Below are positions 54,906 to 64,000 of a stretch of 64,000 nucleotides of DNA, piece by piece; positions within the stretch are counted from its first letter, which is position 1, and each line of letters begins with the position of its first letter. The position numbers and the translations under genes are program-made. The notes under the pieces were generated by a model. That model was not told where the DNA came from. It saw only the letters and a program-made list of their open reading frames with translations, and made no database searches. The stretch lies in contig JADDOH010010850.1 in NCBI GenBank assembly GCA_016648135.1, positions 1-64,000 on the forward strand. The letters are read 5' to 3'. The stretch comes from Agrypnia vestita (taxonomy: Eukaryota > Arthropoda > Insecta > Trichoptera > Phryganeidae).

Positions 54906-55385
54906 ACATCAAAAATTGTATCTCATTACCAAAAACCAAGTACACAGTATTCTACAACACAAGGGCCATATTTTGATGATAACAATATTTTTATTTGATT
55001 TGTTTTTGGTACTAGCTATGAGATATCCTGTATTTATTGATACCTACAATAGAGTACACACAAACAAACTTTCCTAATTACAAAAGCATAATTAGAAAAT
55101 CATGAACCAATAACATGCGCAACACATCGTCGAAGATATCTTTTATATAAATATGGCATGTGGTAAAATATATTAGTTTTACAGAGAGGGTGTGGTTGTG
55201 ATGGGACGTGGAAATTTATAAGCGACAAGAGGGATGGTGAAATTGGTATCGACAGATTTTGATAAATTAAATTCCAATTTCTTACAATTAAAAATATCAA
55301 ATTTATTCAGCGAGTATTAGGGTTGTCGGGGTAGATGAAATGTCGACTTGTAATATTTAAAATGTTATCATAAAAATATACTCAC

Positions 55386-55423
55386 ATAATTGTATTTCAG
55401 ATCTGGATGCATGTAGTCCACTC
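55386..55423 (-). CDS. amon: Proprotein convertase 2 (amontillado/PCSK2) microexon, 38 nt
   Basis: Minus-strand exon coding (G)VDYMHPDLKYNY. This is the stretch directly after the catalytic Asp motif (MDDG, whose last Gly codon is completed by the first two bases here) in the subtilisin-like domain of PC2. The acceptor is TTTTGTTTAAG behind a pyrimidine-rich tract, and the donor is TAT|GTGAGT. Joined to 46514-46590 it reads on in frame as KYNY|NAEASYDF, as in PC2 proteins of animals. The exon with the catalytic Asp was not found between 55424 and the window end. At 38 nt it is too short for ordinary ORF scans. Its identity rests on the exact fit of sequence, phase and both splice sites with the next exon. 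Confidence 0.92.
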
Positions 55424-55559
55424 CTTAAACAAAAGAGAAAAACAATAATTAGTTCATCATTTGAGAAAGAAAAATTATGCACCACGGTAGAATCCAACTT
55501 AACCAATCGACGAAAACAAAAAATATCCAAGCAGACATATTCTCAAAATAAATAATTAT
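55424..55559 (-). other. PC2 intron, 5' side of the microexon
   Basis: Pyrimidine tract on the minus strand next to the exon, then AT-rich DNA. The intron continues to the right beyond the window as far as I can tell. Confidence 0.6.
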
Positions 55560-55860
55560 TATTATGAAACATAATAATTTCGTTGTCTGTCTTTCTGTGC
55601 GTAACTTCGTGTAATGTTCGTAATTTCGTTAGAAATCACGGATAAAAAACGAAATTAAACGGTCAGAGATGGGGCTTAAACCCCGGGCCAGCAAACCCGA
55701 ACCGGCCGCAACTTAGCGATGTTGCTGGCGCCGAGCCTGCGCGACCGGTCAAAAATACAGTACATGTAGGCAAGAACGCGAACTATTTCATGTTCCGCCC
55801 GGCACAATTTTCAGAGTTTAAAATAGTACCATTAACTGCTAGCAGGGGAAATATAAAAAA
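55560..55860 (-). mobile_element. SINE-C copy
   Basis: Minus strand: head GACCGGTCGCGCAGGCTCGG, B-box GGTTTAAGCCC, ACGTTACG-like body and ATTATTATG end at 55575. The flank to 55860 is shared with 41.7 and 57.9 kb. Confidence 0.8.
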
Positions 55861-55861
55861 A

Positions 55862-56283
55862 ATAACAGATTGTTAGTTAACTTTGTTAAAACCACTACCA
55901 GATTTTAGGTCTACCGGTTTCGCCTCCCTAATGTAAAAAATTTCTAAATTATTCAATTTTAAATTTAAAAAACAAAAGATGGGGTAACACCCACTTTAGA
56001 CCTCACCCCCTCTCACTCTCTTTCGGTAGATTCCTGATGGTTCATTAGGCTAACAGTGCATGTTTGTCCCTGACAAGAATAACACGCGTGTGATCAATTA
56101 TTGGTGGAAGTGTAACAATGCTATGGTTGAGGTATGTAGTGTTGTGAATGTAGTGGTGTTGTAGTGTTGGTCCTGACGAAGAGACGGGTACGTCTCGAAA
56201 CCGGTAGACCTAAAATCTGATAGTGGTTTTAACAAAGTTAACTAACAATCTATTATTTTTTATATAACAGATTGTTAGTTAAC
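55862..56283. mobile_element. PLE-type foldback
   Basis: The left arm (55862-55928) and right arm (56190-56262) are inverse (GGTCTACCGGTTTCG / CGAAACCGGTAGACC and GTTAACTTTGTTAAAACCAC). ATAACAGATTGTTAGTTAAC occurs directly repeated at both limits (55862-55881, 56264-56283). The right half (56030-56270) corresponds to the 221-bp insert at 29085-29305. Confidence 0.7.
56169..56210 (+). ncRNA. Hammerhead-ribozyme-like motif, well formed
   Basis: Stem I GGTC/GACC (56169-56172, 56207-56210); CTGACGA 56173-56179; extra A; stem II GAGACG/CGTCTC with GGTA loop; GAA 56197-56199; palindromic ACCGGT as stem III; A at predicted cleavage position 56206. Confidence 0.6.
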
Positions 56284-56392
56284 CCAATATTTATATAAAC
56301 TTTTAATGTATTACACATTTACTATTTTATATATTTTTTGTGGGACCGTCAACTAGGATCTCAAGCTCAATACATCCTTACAGAATTTTAGC

Positions 56393-56414
56393 TTCTTCTT
56401 CTTCTTCTTCTTCT
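56393..56414. repeat. (CTT)n microsatellite
   Basis: About seven CTT units. Confidence 0.9.
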
Positions 56415-57689
56415 AGATCTGTTGATCTGTTCTGGCAGGAAGCTACTATTCTTGGGACGTCAAGGTCCAACTGTACCTCCATCGTTTAAGCGATCTTCTA
56501 GGAAGACGATGACCAGCTAGGGTTTCGTTAGCTGCAATGTAAGAGATTATGAAGTGGTCCATCTGTTTACATGATGTCTCCAGAATCTTCGCAGTTTCTT
56601 CTAATTTCAACATTGCAGATTCGATCTCAAAGCATTCTTCCTGTTATTTCCCTTACTCCTGTGTGTCGGTGGTGTAACGTAGGTCTACATGTCATAGAAA
56701 ATATGAAATATCTACTTTATTTACGAAAACTAAAACGTCACATTTTTTGTAATCATCGAATAGGCATTTTCACACCAAAATGACTAAATTAAACTGTTGC
56801 AAATGTACGGATTTTTTAATTAAAAAATATTTATTCATTACTCTAGTATTTCAGGCCGGTGTGTAAAAGAGAGCAGAATATTGCACGTCGCAGTTAAATC
56901 GAGCAAGAAAGAGCACGACAATACCACACATTTCATGTTAGGACAGAGATGGCGGTTGCTTGAGTTTCGGTGAAAGAGAAAACAATATCGAAAGAGCGCG
57001 GTAGAGTCGCATAACACGTGTTACACAAAGACGGACTGCAATCGCCGCATCGTTGAATTTAGTTGGTAATGATACGTCGGCGTGAGCGCACGCAAATTCG
57101 ATATGCCATGATTTTATGATAATTTACTAAAATAATGCAAATATGTATGTTTACCTTATATAATTATATAAAGGGACCTTTAAAAAGTCTTATCTGTATT
57201 TAAAATATTTTTTTTTACCACATATTAAAAACCATGTCGATTTTTAATCGTGTAACACTGTGTTACACCACCGTTCTCGAAGGTAATTTATAAGGACAGT
57301 CTTTTAAGAGTTAGTTATCGCTTCCGATGTTCTAAGCAGACTCTACTCTAGCAATTTTTTTCTTACGGTTCCGGAGAATTTCAGTGATTTTCATAAATGT
57401 GTATACTAAATAAAAGATTTAAACGTCAACCGAAACAACATAATAAGCTTTTTATTGTCCAACGTCAACCCTTGTTTACTGAAGGCTTTATGTGGCGAGC
57501 AATTGTTGGAAAGTTGTACCACCAGTTCATCATCCCCCGACCCTATCTAAAATATACAACGTCGGAAACAAACGTATGTAGTTACTTTAAATTTCAACAG
57601 AAACATTATGTAATAGAACCCACCCCAGATAAAATATGTAGAAGATTCTGAATGACTGAAAACGTGAGAACATTCCTGAGTATCTAATC
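56415..57689. other. Unassigned stretch
   Basis: Two ORFs (56571-56783, 57397-57651, 70 and 84 codons, plus strand) show no recognisable domain. The second is basic and Gln/Lys-rich. No exon-like block matching PC2. Confidence 0.4.
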
Positions 57690-58095
57690 AAACATAATAA
57701 TTTCGTTGTCTGTCGCCGTAACTTCGTGTAGCATCCGTAATTTCGTTCGAATTCACGGCTAAAAAAACGTAATTAAACGGCCGGAGACGGGGTTTAAACC
57801 GCGGGCCAGCGAGCCCGAACCGGCCGCCTAACGCATGTTGCTACCACCGCCTCTCCGTGGACCGAAAAAATATACTATTAATACGTACTAGGACTTAGCA
57901 AAGACGTGAACCATTTCATGTTCCGCCAGCATAATCGCCAAGATTTAAAATAGTAACATTACCTGCCGGCAGGGGAAATATAAAAATTTCAAATATTTTG
58001 AAAGTTGCTATTGTTATTTCATGGGTATCGGCTATAAATAAGTAAATACTTATTCTTTAGGGACCGTCATTTTTGACGGGTTACAACAACTTTTG
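57690..58095 (-). mobile_element. SINE-C copy with extended flank
   Basis: Minus strand head GGAGAGGCGGTGGTAGCAAC, B-box-like GGTTTAAACCC, AGCCGTGAATTCGAACGAAA body and ATTATTATG end. The flank 57880-58095 is shared with 41545-41770, including TATTCTTTAGGGACCG. Confidence 0.8.
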
Positions 58096-58129
58096 AAATA
58101 AAATTAACTGAGATACTAAAAATGTGTTT

Positions 58130-58250
58130 ATTGATTAAGATAAATTATAGAAGTCTCACAGAGACGAAGCTATTTATATGTGACGGTGCAGACAGATAGA
58201 CGGACGGACAGACGACGAAATTGTTGTGTTTGATTATTTTATGTACAGAG
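58130..58250. mobile_element. FB1 terminus joined to a SINE-C tail
   Basis: GAAGTCTCACAGAGACGAAG (58149-58168) then TATTTATATGTGACGG and a GACAGATAGACGGACGG run ending GTTGTGTTTGATT. The same FB1 and SINE-C tail association occurs at 17660-18140 in the other order. Confidence 0.65.
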
Positions 58251-58429
58251 ATTTTGGGCTATTCTGCTATGTAAATTCTATGTCCAACCTCCTGTAATGG
58301 GTACCTTTTGATACATTCACTCTCATCGTAATCTACTACCATAGATCCGTTAGGTTTAATTTAAATTTTAAATATTACAATTATCATTACTTTCGATTTA
58401 ATCAGAAAGAATATTATTTGATGTATGTA

Positions 58430-58745
58430 TGTTATTTGAGCGTGTAAGACGGACTCTTCGGAAATCAACCTAAACAAAAATTTTATAGCCACAAAGCGCG
58501 GGTACACATTTTCAGACTTAGTTGACCTGGGAGCCTACATGCCTATTATGTTGTGCGGAGAATGTGGACTTCGTTCATCTTATAATCACTCACTGTAGTA
58601 TACTTATATTGTATAATGTATTAATGTTTTATTTAAATGTATCATTGTAAACCGTAACTGTACTAATCACCTTGTCCTAAATGACTATCCATTAGGGTCA
58701 TTCTGACCTGTCGATAGTCTCTAAATTAAAAAGAAAAAAAATAAA
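58430..58745 (+). mobile_element. LINE 3' untranslated end with A-rich tail
   Basis: Plus-strand copy of 10855-11165, ending in AAAAAGAAAAAAAATAAAAA. No coding region attached. Confidence 0.7.
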
Positions 58746-58929
58746 AAAATATACACATTCAATTCTTATGCTAATTTATTTAGTTAATAATTCCATACTT
58801 ATAATCCCGAACACGCTGTAGGAAAATCTTTACTGAGACTTCCCTTTGGTGGTTTAATCGAAATCGTGGAAGATAATCTAAGTAAGTATATTCGATTTAA
58901 CACTTTTTCATTCAATTAAATATATTGGA

Positions 58930-59400
58930 TCGTCCGGAGGCCGAAGCCACTCTGTACGGCCATGATTGGATTGGATTGGAAATGTATCGAGTTTCAAGTT
59001 TTATTCATTAAAACGCATATTCAATACATTCTGTATACAAAAATTCTCTATACATCACTAGTACGAAGTATATTGGAATATTCGTCAGTTATTTGGTCAC
59101 CTTATTATACAACACATGTTGCGAGAATCGAAAGAGTGCAGTGAAGAGAGAAAGAGGTGATGTTATTCAAAATAACACACAATCTAGTCCTTGACTTGAC
59201 AGTCCGGAACTTCTTCAATGAATATCTTTCCACATCCCAACTCGCAATAACAGACATTCACCTACTTTTCATCTCACCTTTTGCGAGACCAACTCAAAAC
59301 AAAACTCCTTTATGTACAGATCCACAAATTCATTTAACACAAACTATCACCGCATTGACATTTTCAACTCATCGATAAGAAACATAAAATAAACAATATC
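58930..59400 (+). pseudogene. LINE ORF2 fragments
   Basis: 58962-59144 reads ILYTSLVRSILEYSSVIWSP and THVARIERVQ (RT thumb). 59157-59378 reads MLFKITHNLVLDL and ARPTQNKTPLC with a TFSTH end, a LINE tail in a shifted frame. Remnant. Confidence 0.7.
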
Positions 59401-59639
59401 TACAAAACCGTACCCAAACTAATTGTACAATTTATCTTCCCTTCTACTCCCATCCCACATTCCCCTCCACCCTCCCCAGTCGCTGTTAAAAAATGTTTAA
59501 AAATTATTTTACTACGTCACACTTGTTCTAATAAATTACTATATTCAGTGGAAAATTTGTAATTGGCGTAATTTAAAAATACATTATTTTATATTTGTTA
59601 ATATGTTAATATGCTGTTAATTTTCCCTAAAAAAAAATA

Positions 59640-60300
59640 ATAAAAAAAAAAGTTTCTACGTATTTTGTCACACAAAGCTGGTCAACACAATAACCTTCAC
59701 AGCCACGAAGTTCGACTTGCCTTTTTCAATATGCACAAACTTGAGTCCCGACGGAAAATATCCGATCTCGTTGTGCTACACAAGATTCTCAGTGGAGCTA
59801 TTGATTCTATTTCTCTATCTGACATTAATTTGCATCTTAAACCCCGTATAAGAAACCCAGAATTCTTGAGAATAAGCCAGCACACTAATAATGTTGGTTA
59901 CTTTTCTTCCATCATAAGCACATATAATATGTATTGTGCTGACCCTTACATTGATGCTAATATTCTTGCAGATACCTTATATATAGATATTATCGTTCAA
60001 AAATTCACTCATACACAACATCTATTTTCTAAACGATGACCTGTACCTATAGATCCATTAGATCAATTATTTATTTACATATTCTTATATGATCACACTC
60101 CATTCAAACACTAAATATATAATACACATAAATGTACATGTAAAATATACATAAATGTAAAAATACATGTTGCTAAAGCGTGCCGAAGACACTTGTAATT
60201 GAGAAAATAGGCATAGTCTTCATTAATAATGTTTTGTTATTAAGTATCATGTACCCATGTACCCATTATCCTGTTAATGCCTCTAATAAATATATAAAAA
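59640..60300 (+). pseudogene. LINE ORF2 tail and 3' UTR
   Basis: The frame 59665-60039 reads RKISDLVVLHKILSGAIDS, LHLKPRIRNPEFLRISQHT, NNVGYFSSIISTYN and ends QHLFSKR. The DLVVLHK...RNPEF...PI-type tail is common in insect LINEs. The AT-rich 3' UTR runs to an A-rich end at about 60300. A related decayed copy lies at 14765-15200. Confidence 0.7.
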
Positions 60301-60650
60301 AAAACATAACTGTAGTTTTTGTTTTCTGAATTCTAATTTCAATTATGTTCAAAAGTAAAAAAAAAACTGTAATTTCATCGGCATAATTGAGGAATATGGT
60401 GGGTGATTCCAATTTTTTTAAGAGATATCAACGGTATTTAAAAAATGAAATCGAATTGATTCGGTCGTAAGTGTTTAAAAAAATGTACTTATGTGTGCGT
60501 GTTAGAATGCCCATGCGTATTTTTTCACGTTCCAACTCAAGGTATACAACACAAACTAGAATAGAATCAATGTCAGTTCTCCATCAACGGATAAGTAATC
60601 TAAAATAAAAATTAAATCAATTCAGCCGGCCTTTTATATGAGTAAAAAAT
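60301..60650. other. AT-rich stretch, possibly decayed PLE
   Basis: No readable RT motif could be found upstream of the GIY-YIG frame that follows. Confidence 0.35.
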
Positions 60651-61240
60651 AAAAAAAATACATACTAAATAACAAGGATAGTGACAATCCTATCATGAAA
60701 TCAGGAGTTTATAGACTTAATTGTAACGATTGTGATAATTTTTATATTGGCAAAACAAAAAGAAATTTTGAAACTTTGGTTAAAGAACATGTCAAAGCAT
60801 TAACTAGCAATATTGAGTCTAATTTTGCAAAACATTTAATTGAATATGACCTTACATTTGATATTAACACAGGTTTAAAATTTTTACATTTCAGCTATAA
60901 GATCCCACAAATAAATAATTTAGAAATACTTGAAATTAGGAAAAACGTTAATATTAATTCTAATATAATAAATACACTGACAAAATTTTTGCATAATCCT
61001 ATTTTGAATATTTTTCCACTTAACATTCCATATTATCCAGATGACCCATAATAATTAACACCTCGAACCCCCCGCTCCCCTCACCTTCACCGTAACACAT
61101 TTGCTTGGTTTAACTTTTGAAAAATTTTTAGTACACAATAATCCTGAAGTAGGGAACATTGTTCCCGAAACATGTAGATTGTTTAATCTAATAAAGTGGT
61201 GAAAACAAAGTGATTTGTGTTTTATTTTAATAATAATAGC
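60651..61240 (+). pseudogene. Penelope-like element, 3' part
   Basis: The open frame to 61051 encodes KSGVYRLNCNDCDNFYIGKT (GIY-YIG core), RNFETLVKEHVKAL, FAKHLIEYDLTFDIN and a C-terminus ending NILEIRKNVN-type residues and LNIFPLNIPYYPDDP. It then has a 3' region with CACCTTCACCGTAACAC, the hammerhead-like motif at 61140-61180 and AATCTAATAAAGTGGTG. RT and N-terminal domains are missing. It shares family with 51750-52370. Confidence 0.85.
61140..61180 (+). ncRNA. Hammerhead-ribozyme-like motif, one core change
   Basis: AATC/GATT stem I, CTGAAGT (A9 replaced by T), A, perfect stem II GGGAAC-ATT-GTTCCC, GAA, palindromic ACATGT, A at predicted cleavage position 61176. The A9 change may reduce activity. 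Confidence 0.5.
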
Positions 61241-61642
61241 GTCCGGAGCATATGCAATTGGAGCGTTCCAATCGTATTGGCTAATTTTGATCGTAATTGT
61301 ATTAAAATATGTAATTAGGTACGTAAATATCATAAGTTCCTACATTCGTTATGTCTTTCTATTATCTATGGTTCGCGTAAACTGGTGTAATCCATGGATA
61401 AAGCGACTCAAATGTCAAAATGTATGGTGAAAATTTCGAAACATAAAGTGAATTGACTTTTTAAATGCTTTGCTCTTAATCAATTTGAATTCGTCTTTAA
61501 AATTAGAGCACTCAACTATAGAGGGAAAACTTACGTTTGAAAATCTTGAATCTTCGTGTTTTCAAATTTAATTCAAAGAGATAAAAAAAACTATTGTGAA
61601 TCTGTATTTTAAAAATAAAAAAAAACCTAACTAGTGTAAATA
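61241..61642. other. Unassigned stretch
   Basis: Overlapping plus and minus ORFs of 70-90 codons lack motifs. Confidence 0.35.
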
Positions 61643-62020
61643 TTATTTTTCATTACCATCGCGGGTTAAAGAAAAAAAAGACTCCACAATATTCGCGCTA
61701 CGGAGAAGGCTTGATCCTTGCGACACAAAAGACTCGACCGGAGTAGCCCAAGACGGGATATTATGTTTGTTCAAATCAACCAATTGTGTGGATTTCCATT
61801 GTCCATTCACAATGCACTGCCATTTCAGTGAAGCTGATGTTATGAAAGTCGAGTGATATGCGACGAAAAACTGTATTACGCTATCGGGCAATTTCGAAAT
61901 TCGCAGCCCTATGTGGCTAGTGATGGTATTTTTTAACAATGTATTAAACCTCAAAAATGAAACACAAAATATTGTAGCGAGAACATAGTGAACTACTACC
62001 AGATAACACAACGTTGTCAT
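61643..62020 (-). CDS. Unidentified ORF, 125 codons, with hydrophobic N-terminus
   Basis: ATG at 62020. The first 25 residues are strongly hydrophobic (CYLVVVHYVLATIFCVSFL), compatible with a signal peptide or membrane anchor. The rest is of balanced composition with three late Ser-rich stretches (ESFVSQGSSLLRSANIVESF) and no recognised domain. Codon use is less AT-biased than the surroundings. The 5' end overlaps the presumed start of a diverged LTR (62015), so it could belong to a retroelement flank or be chance. It shows no similarity to PC2. Confidence 0.3.
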   Translation of the reverse strand: MTTLCYLVVVHYVLATIFCVSFLRFNTLLKNTITSHIGLRISKLPDSVIQFFVAYHSTFITSASLKWQCIVNGQWKSTQLVDLNKHNIPSWATPVESFVSQGSSLLRSANIVESFFSLTRDGNEK

Positions 62021-62645
62021 GCAACTCAGAGTCAGTCACCGTAACCGAAAACTCTCGAATATTACGCAAGCAACGCAGGGTCAATCATGTATAACCGCAT
62101 TCTCTGTCTCGAAGATTCTATGATATTCCACGACGCCCTAAAATACTACATTGGAAAGTCTAGAACACTCTACAGGCCTCTCGTTATCTATAGAATAAAT
62201 CTTTCGTAGGAATTTATCTATAAAAGGAGTCAAGCAATGGGGCGTTAAGAGTTCGTAATGATGACAAGGCGACATCTCCGCGATAAAATTAGTGTGACCA
62301 GTGATTCGTGACTGTGATATTATAACACGCGATATTACCAGCGAAAATGGGAATAAAGGAATACCGGGGAGTAGTTTCTACGACTGAATATTGAAAAGAA
62401 TATACCAGAAATGATCTAAGCGATAGAAGTAGCGTTAATCAGTAATGCGAATTAAGGAACAGTTTAATAATAAGTGTGTGAAATATTCGGGAGACATTTA
62501 GCGACTATAAAATTACGAACAGTACTACAATTTAACTCGTGATTTTTAATAATAATAATTTAAATAGTGACTTTCTTTAGTAACAAATTAAAATAAATTA
62601 ATTTCCAATGTTTTCATTTGCCTCCGAAAACCACTTCCCTGACAA
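62015..62645 (+). repeat. Diverged LTR
   Basis: Ends TTGCCTCCGAAAACCAC...CCTGACA, with CTCGAAGATTCTATGATATT and AAATATTCGGGAGACATTTA in family order. The start at TGTCATGCAAC is inferred; the 4-bp duplication is not visible. Confidence 0.55.
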
Positions 62646-63118
62646 TATTTAGTCACATTCTTGAACGAAAAGTCTTGTTCTTTATTTACAATATTAAACA
62701 ATGTTGGGTCATAAGTTGTTGTCGACAAGAACAAATCTAATCATACAGACACGTTTACTTGTTTTCGCTATTCCTGCGCCGCGACCGCCCGGTTTTCTTC
62801 TTATTTGACGTCACCTCGAACTTTCGTAGCTACGATTTAATTAAATAAATTAACACTCGATCACTGCTTCAATCAAAAAAGGAACTAAACTCTCACGCGC
62901 GTTTTTCCTTCATGCGGTTCGAGTGCAGTAAAGATTGAAATTGTGCAAAAACTTATAGCGCCACCTGTCCAATGATAAAATTTTCACGTTAGTATATAAT
63001 GCTGAAATATTGTGAAATGTATTTAATTAATTGATTTATAGATATTTTGGAAAAAAAATGCTATTCGTGACAAAAATATTATGAAGATAATATCTTATTT
63101 TATATTACTCTTGGTAAT
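62646..63118. other. Unassigned stretch
   Basis: Slightly GC-richer around 62780-62830. No gene recognised. Confidence 0.35.
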
Positions 63119-63131
63119 CTTTGTAACAAAC

Positions 63132-63604
63132 ATTTATTGTATTATTTGTATGTATCTACTTACTAATAACTGAATTTGCAAATCAGTTATTAGAAAATGA
63201 TCACGGTTCTGATAAAAATTTAGGACTTTCTATTTTACACATAAATAATTTTGGTCTGAAATTGAATAATTTAGAATCATTAGAAATAAGTACAGCATGC
63301 AATAGAAAACAAAATATTATTAATAATCAATTAAATTTAACTACTAGCCCAACTCTAAAAAAAAATTCAATAATTGTGAGTAATCAAGAACTTCAGCAAC
63401 AATATTTAAAAATAATTTAAAAAAACAAAAAACAAAAGACATTATTCATTTGATTTTGATATTTTGAAACACCCTGACGATGGAAAGGCTTTTCCGAAAC
63501 ATGTAGGTGTAATTAATAAAATATAAGTAGATACATACAAATAATACAATCAATATTTAAAAATGTTAATCTACAATGTTGCTGAATCGATTGAAAAAAA
63601 AAAC
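63132..63604 (+). mobile_element. Short Penelope-like element, 13-bp TSD
   Basis: Flanked by CTTTGTAACAAAC (63119-63131, 63605-63617). It contains, left to right: a 27-bp arm (63136-63162) whose exact inverse is at 63524-63550, a PLE C-terminal frame (about 63174-63419: NQLLENDHGSDKNLGLSI..., homologous to 60820-61050), a hammerhead-like motif (63469-63510) and a right-only tail of about 54 bp. The GIY-YIG core is gone. It is a heavily deleted but structurally complete insertion. Confidence 0.8.
63469..63510 (+). ncRNA. Hammerhead-ribozyme-like motif, best stem I
   Basis: ACACC (63469-63473) pairs perfectly with GGTGT (63506-63510). CTGACGA 63474-63480; extra T; stem II GGAAA/TTTCC (63482-63486, 63491-63495); GAA 63496-63498; palindromic ACATGT 63499-63504; A at predicted cleavage position 63505. 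Confidence 0.6.
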
Positions 63605-63617
63605 CTTTGTAACAAAC

Positions 63618-64000
63618 TAGTATGTAATAAGCAGCATAAACTATTTACAAATGACATTAGCATGTCTTATTTTTATTCCTTGGTATTACAGTCTTAAGTG
63701 TTCCCATTCATCGTGCGAGTTCGGGTCCCTGGCAAAAAAATTTTTGAGAAAAAATATGAGCGGAATTTTTTTTACCTTAATTTATGTTTTTTTATAAAAA
63801 TATTTTTTTTGTAACCATAAAAAATCTTATGCAAATGTGGTATGAAACTAGTATCTAAGATACCTACTCTTCTTTCCTTCTTCTAATAGCGTAGAGCCAG
63901 GATTAAATAGTACAAAATCTGTATTTTTTCATTTCTTGGTGGCAATTTGAATTTTTCGTACACTACCCATGTTGGTAGAGTTTTCCCTTATTGGATTCGT
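63618..64000. other. AT-rich window end, nothing recognised
   Basis: No coding, RNA or repeat feature supported. Confidence 0.4.

Larger units (their letters stand above)
46591..55385 (-). other. PC2 intron, 8.8 kb, rich in transposons
   Basis: Bounded by a GTGAGT donor (at 55385 on the minus strand) and a TTTTCAG acceptor (at 46591). It holds MITE P3, FB1, LINE tails, SINE-D, a mariner element in the same orientation as the gene, two PLE pieces and a TIR element. No other exon was recognised within it. Confidence 0.8.

Overview
This is a 64 kb piece of an AT-rich eukaryotic nuclear genome, almost certainly an insect. It has no bacterial-style operons. It holds two small spliced exons of a conserved neuroendocrine protease, a mariner-type transposon, several tRNA-derived SINE families, non-LTR retrotransposon tails, Penelope-like elements (PLEs), solo LTRs and many foldback/MITE elements. 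The insect order cannot be fixed from the sequence alone.

Host gene. Two minus-strand exons, 55386-55423 (38 nt) and 46514-46590 (77 nt), join in frame. They encode the part of the proprotein convertase 2 (PC2; amontillado in flies) catalytic domain lying between the catalytic Asp and His motifs. Both have good splice sites. The 8.8 kb intron between them holds an apparently intact mariner element (50320-51605, transposase at 50398-51417), PLE remnants, SINEs and MITEs. I found no neighbouring exon, so about 46 kb on the 3' side and 8.6 kb on the 5' side of the pair are probably also intron, or the gene is interrupted in this assembly.

Mobile DNA, left to right. 0-7 kb: tandem repeats and decayed LINE ends. 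7-14 kb: copies of a foldback family (called FB1 here), a solo LTR sitting in one of them, a PLE end and SINE-A copies. 14-19 kb: palindromic MITEs, a 49-bp tandem array and a PLE-type foldback. 19-28 kb: LINE fragments, a tRNA-like gene, a cluster of GC-rich hairpins, two MITE families and a second solo LTR. 29-33 kb: SINE-D split by a PLE fragment, a LINE tail and a minisatellite-bearing repeat. 34-39 kb: nested insertions, with FB1 interrupted by a hAT element that itself carries FB1 and another repeat. 40-46 kb: LTR-like and LINE fragments, SINE-C, and a PLE fragment inside a MITE. 46.5-55.4 kb: the PC2 intron. 55-64 kb: SINE-C, LINE fragments, three PLE ends and one unexplained 125-codon ORF.

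The most interesting thread is a set of short RNA-like motifs at PLE ends. In six families or copies a CUGANGA box, a 5-6 bp hairpin, GAA and a palindromic stem III are enclosed by complementary 3-5 nt arms, which is hammerhead ribozyme architecture. PLE and FB1 insertions share another signature: long inverted arms, a one-sided tail and an 11-13 bp target duplication. FB1 may therefore be a non-autonomous passenger of PLE-like machinery.
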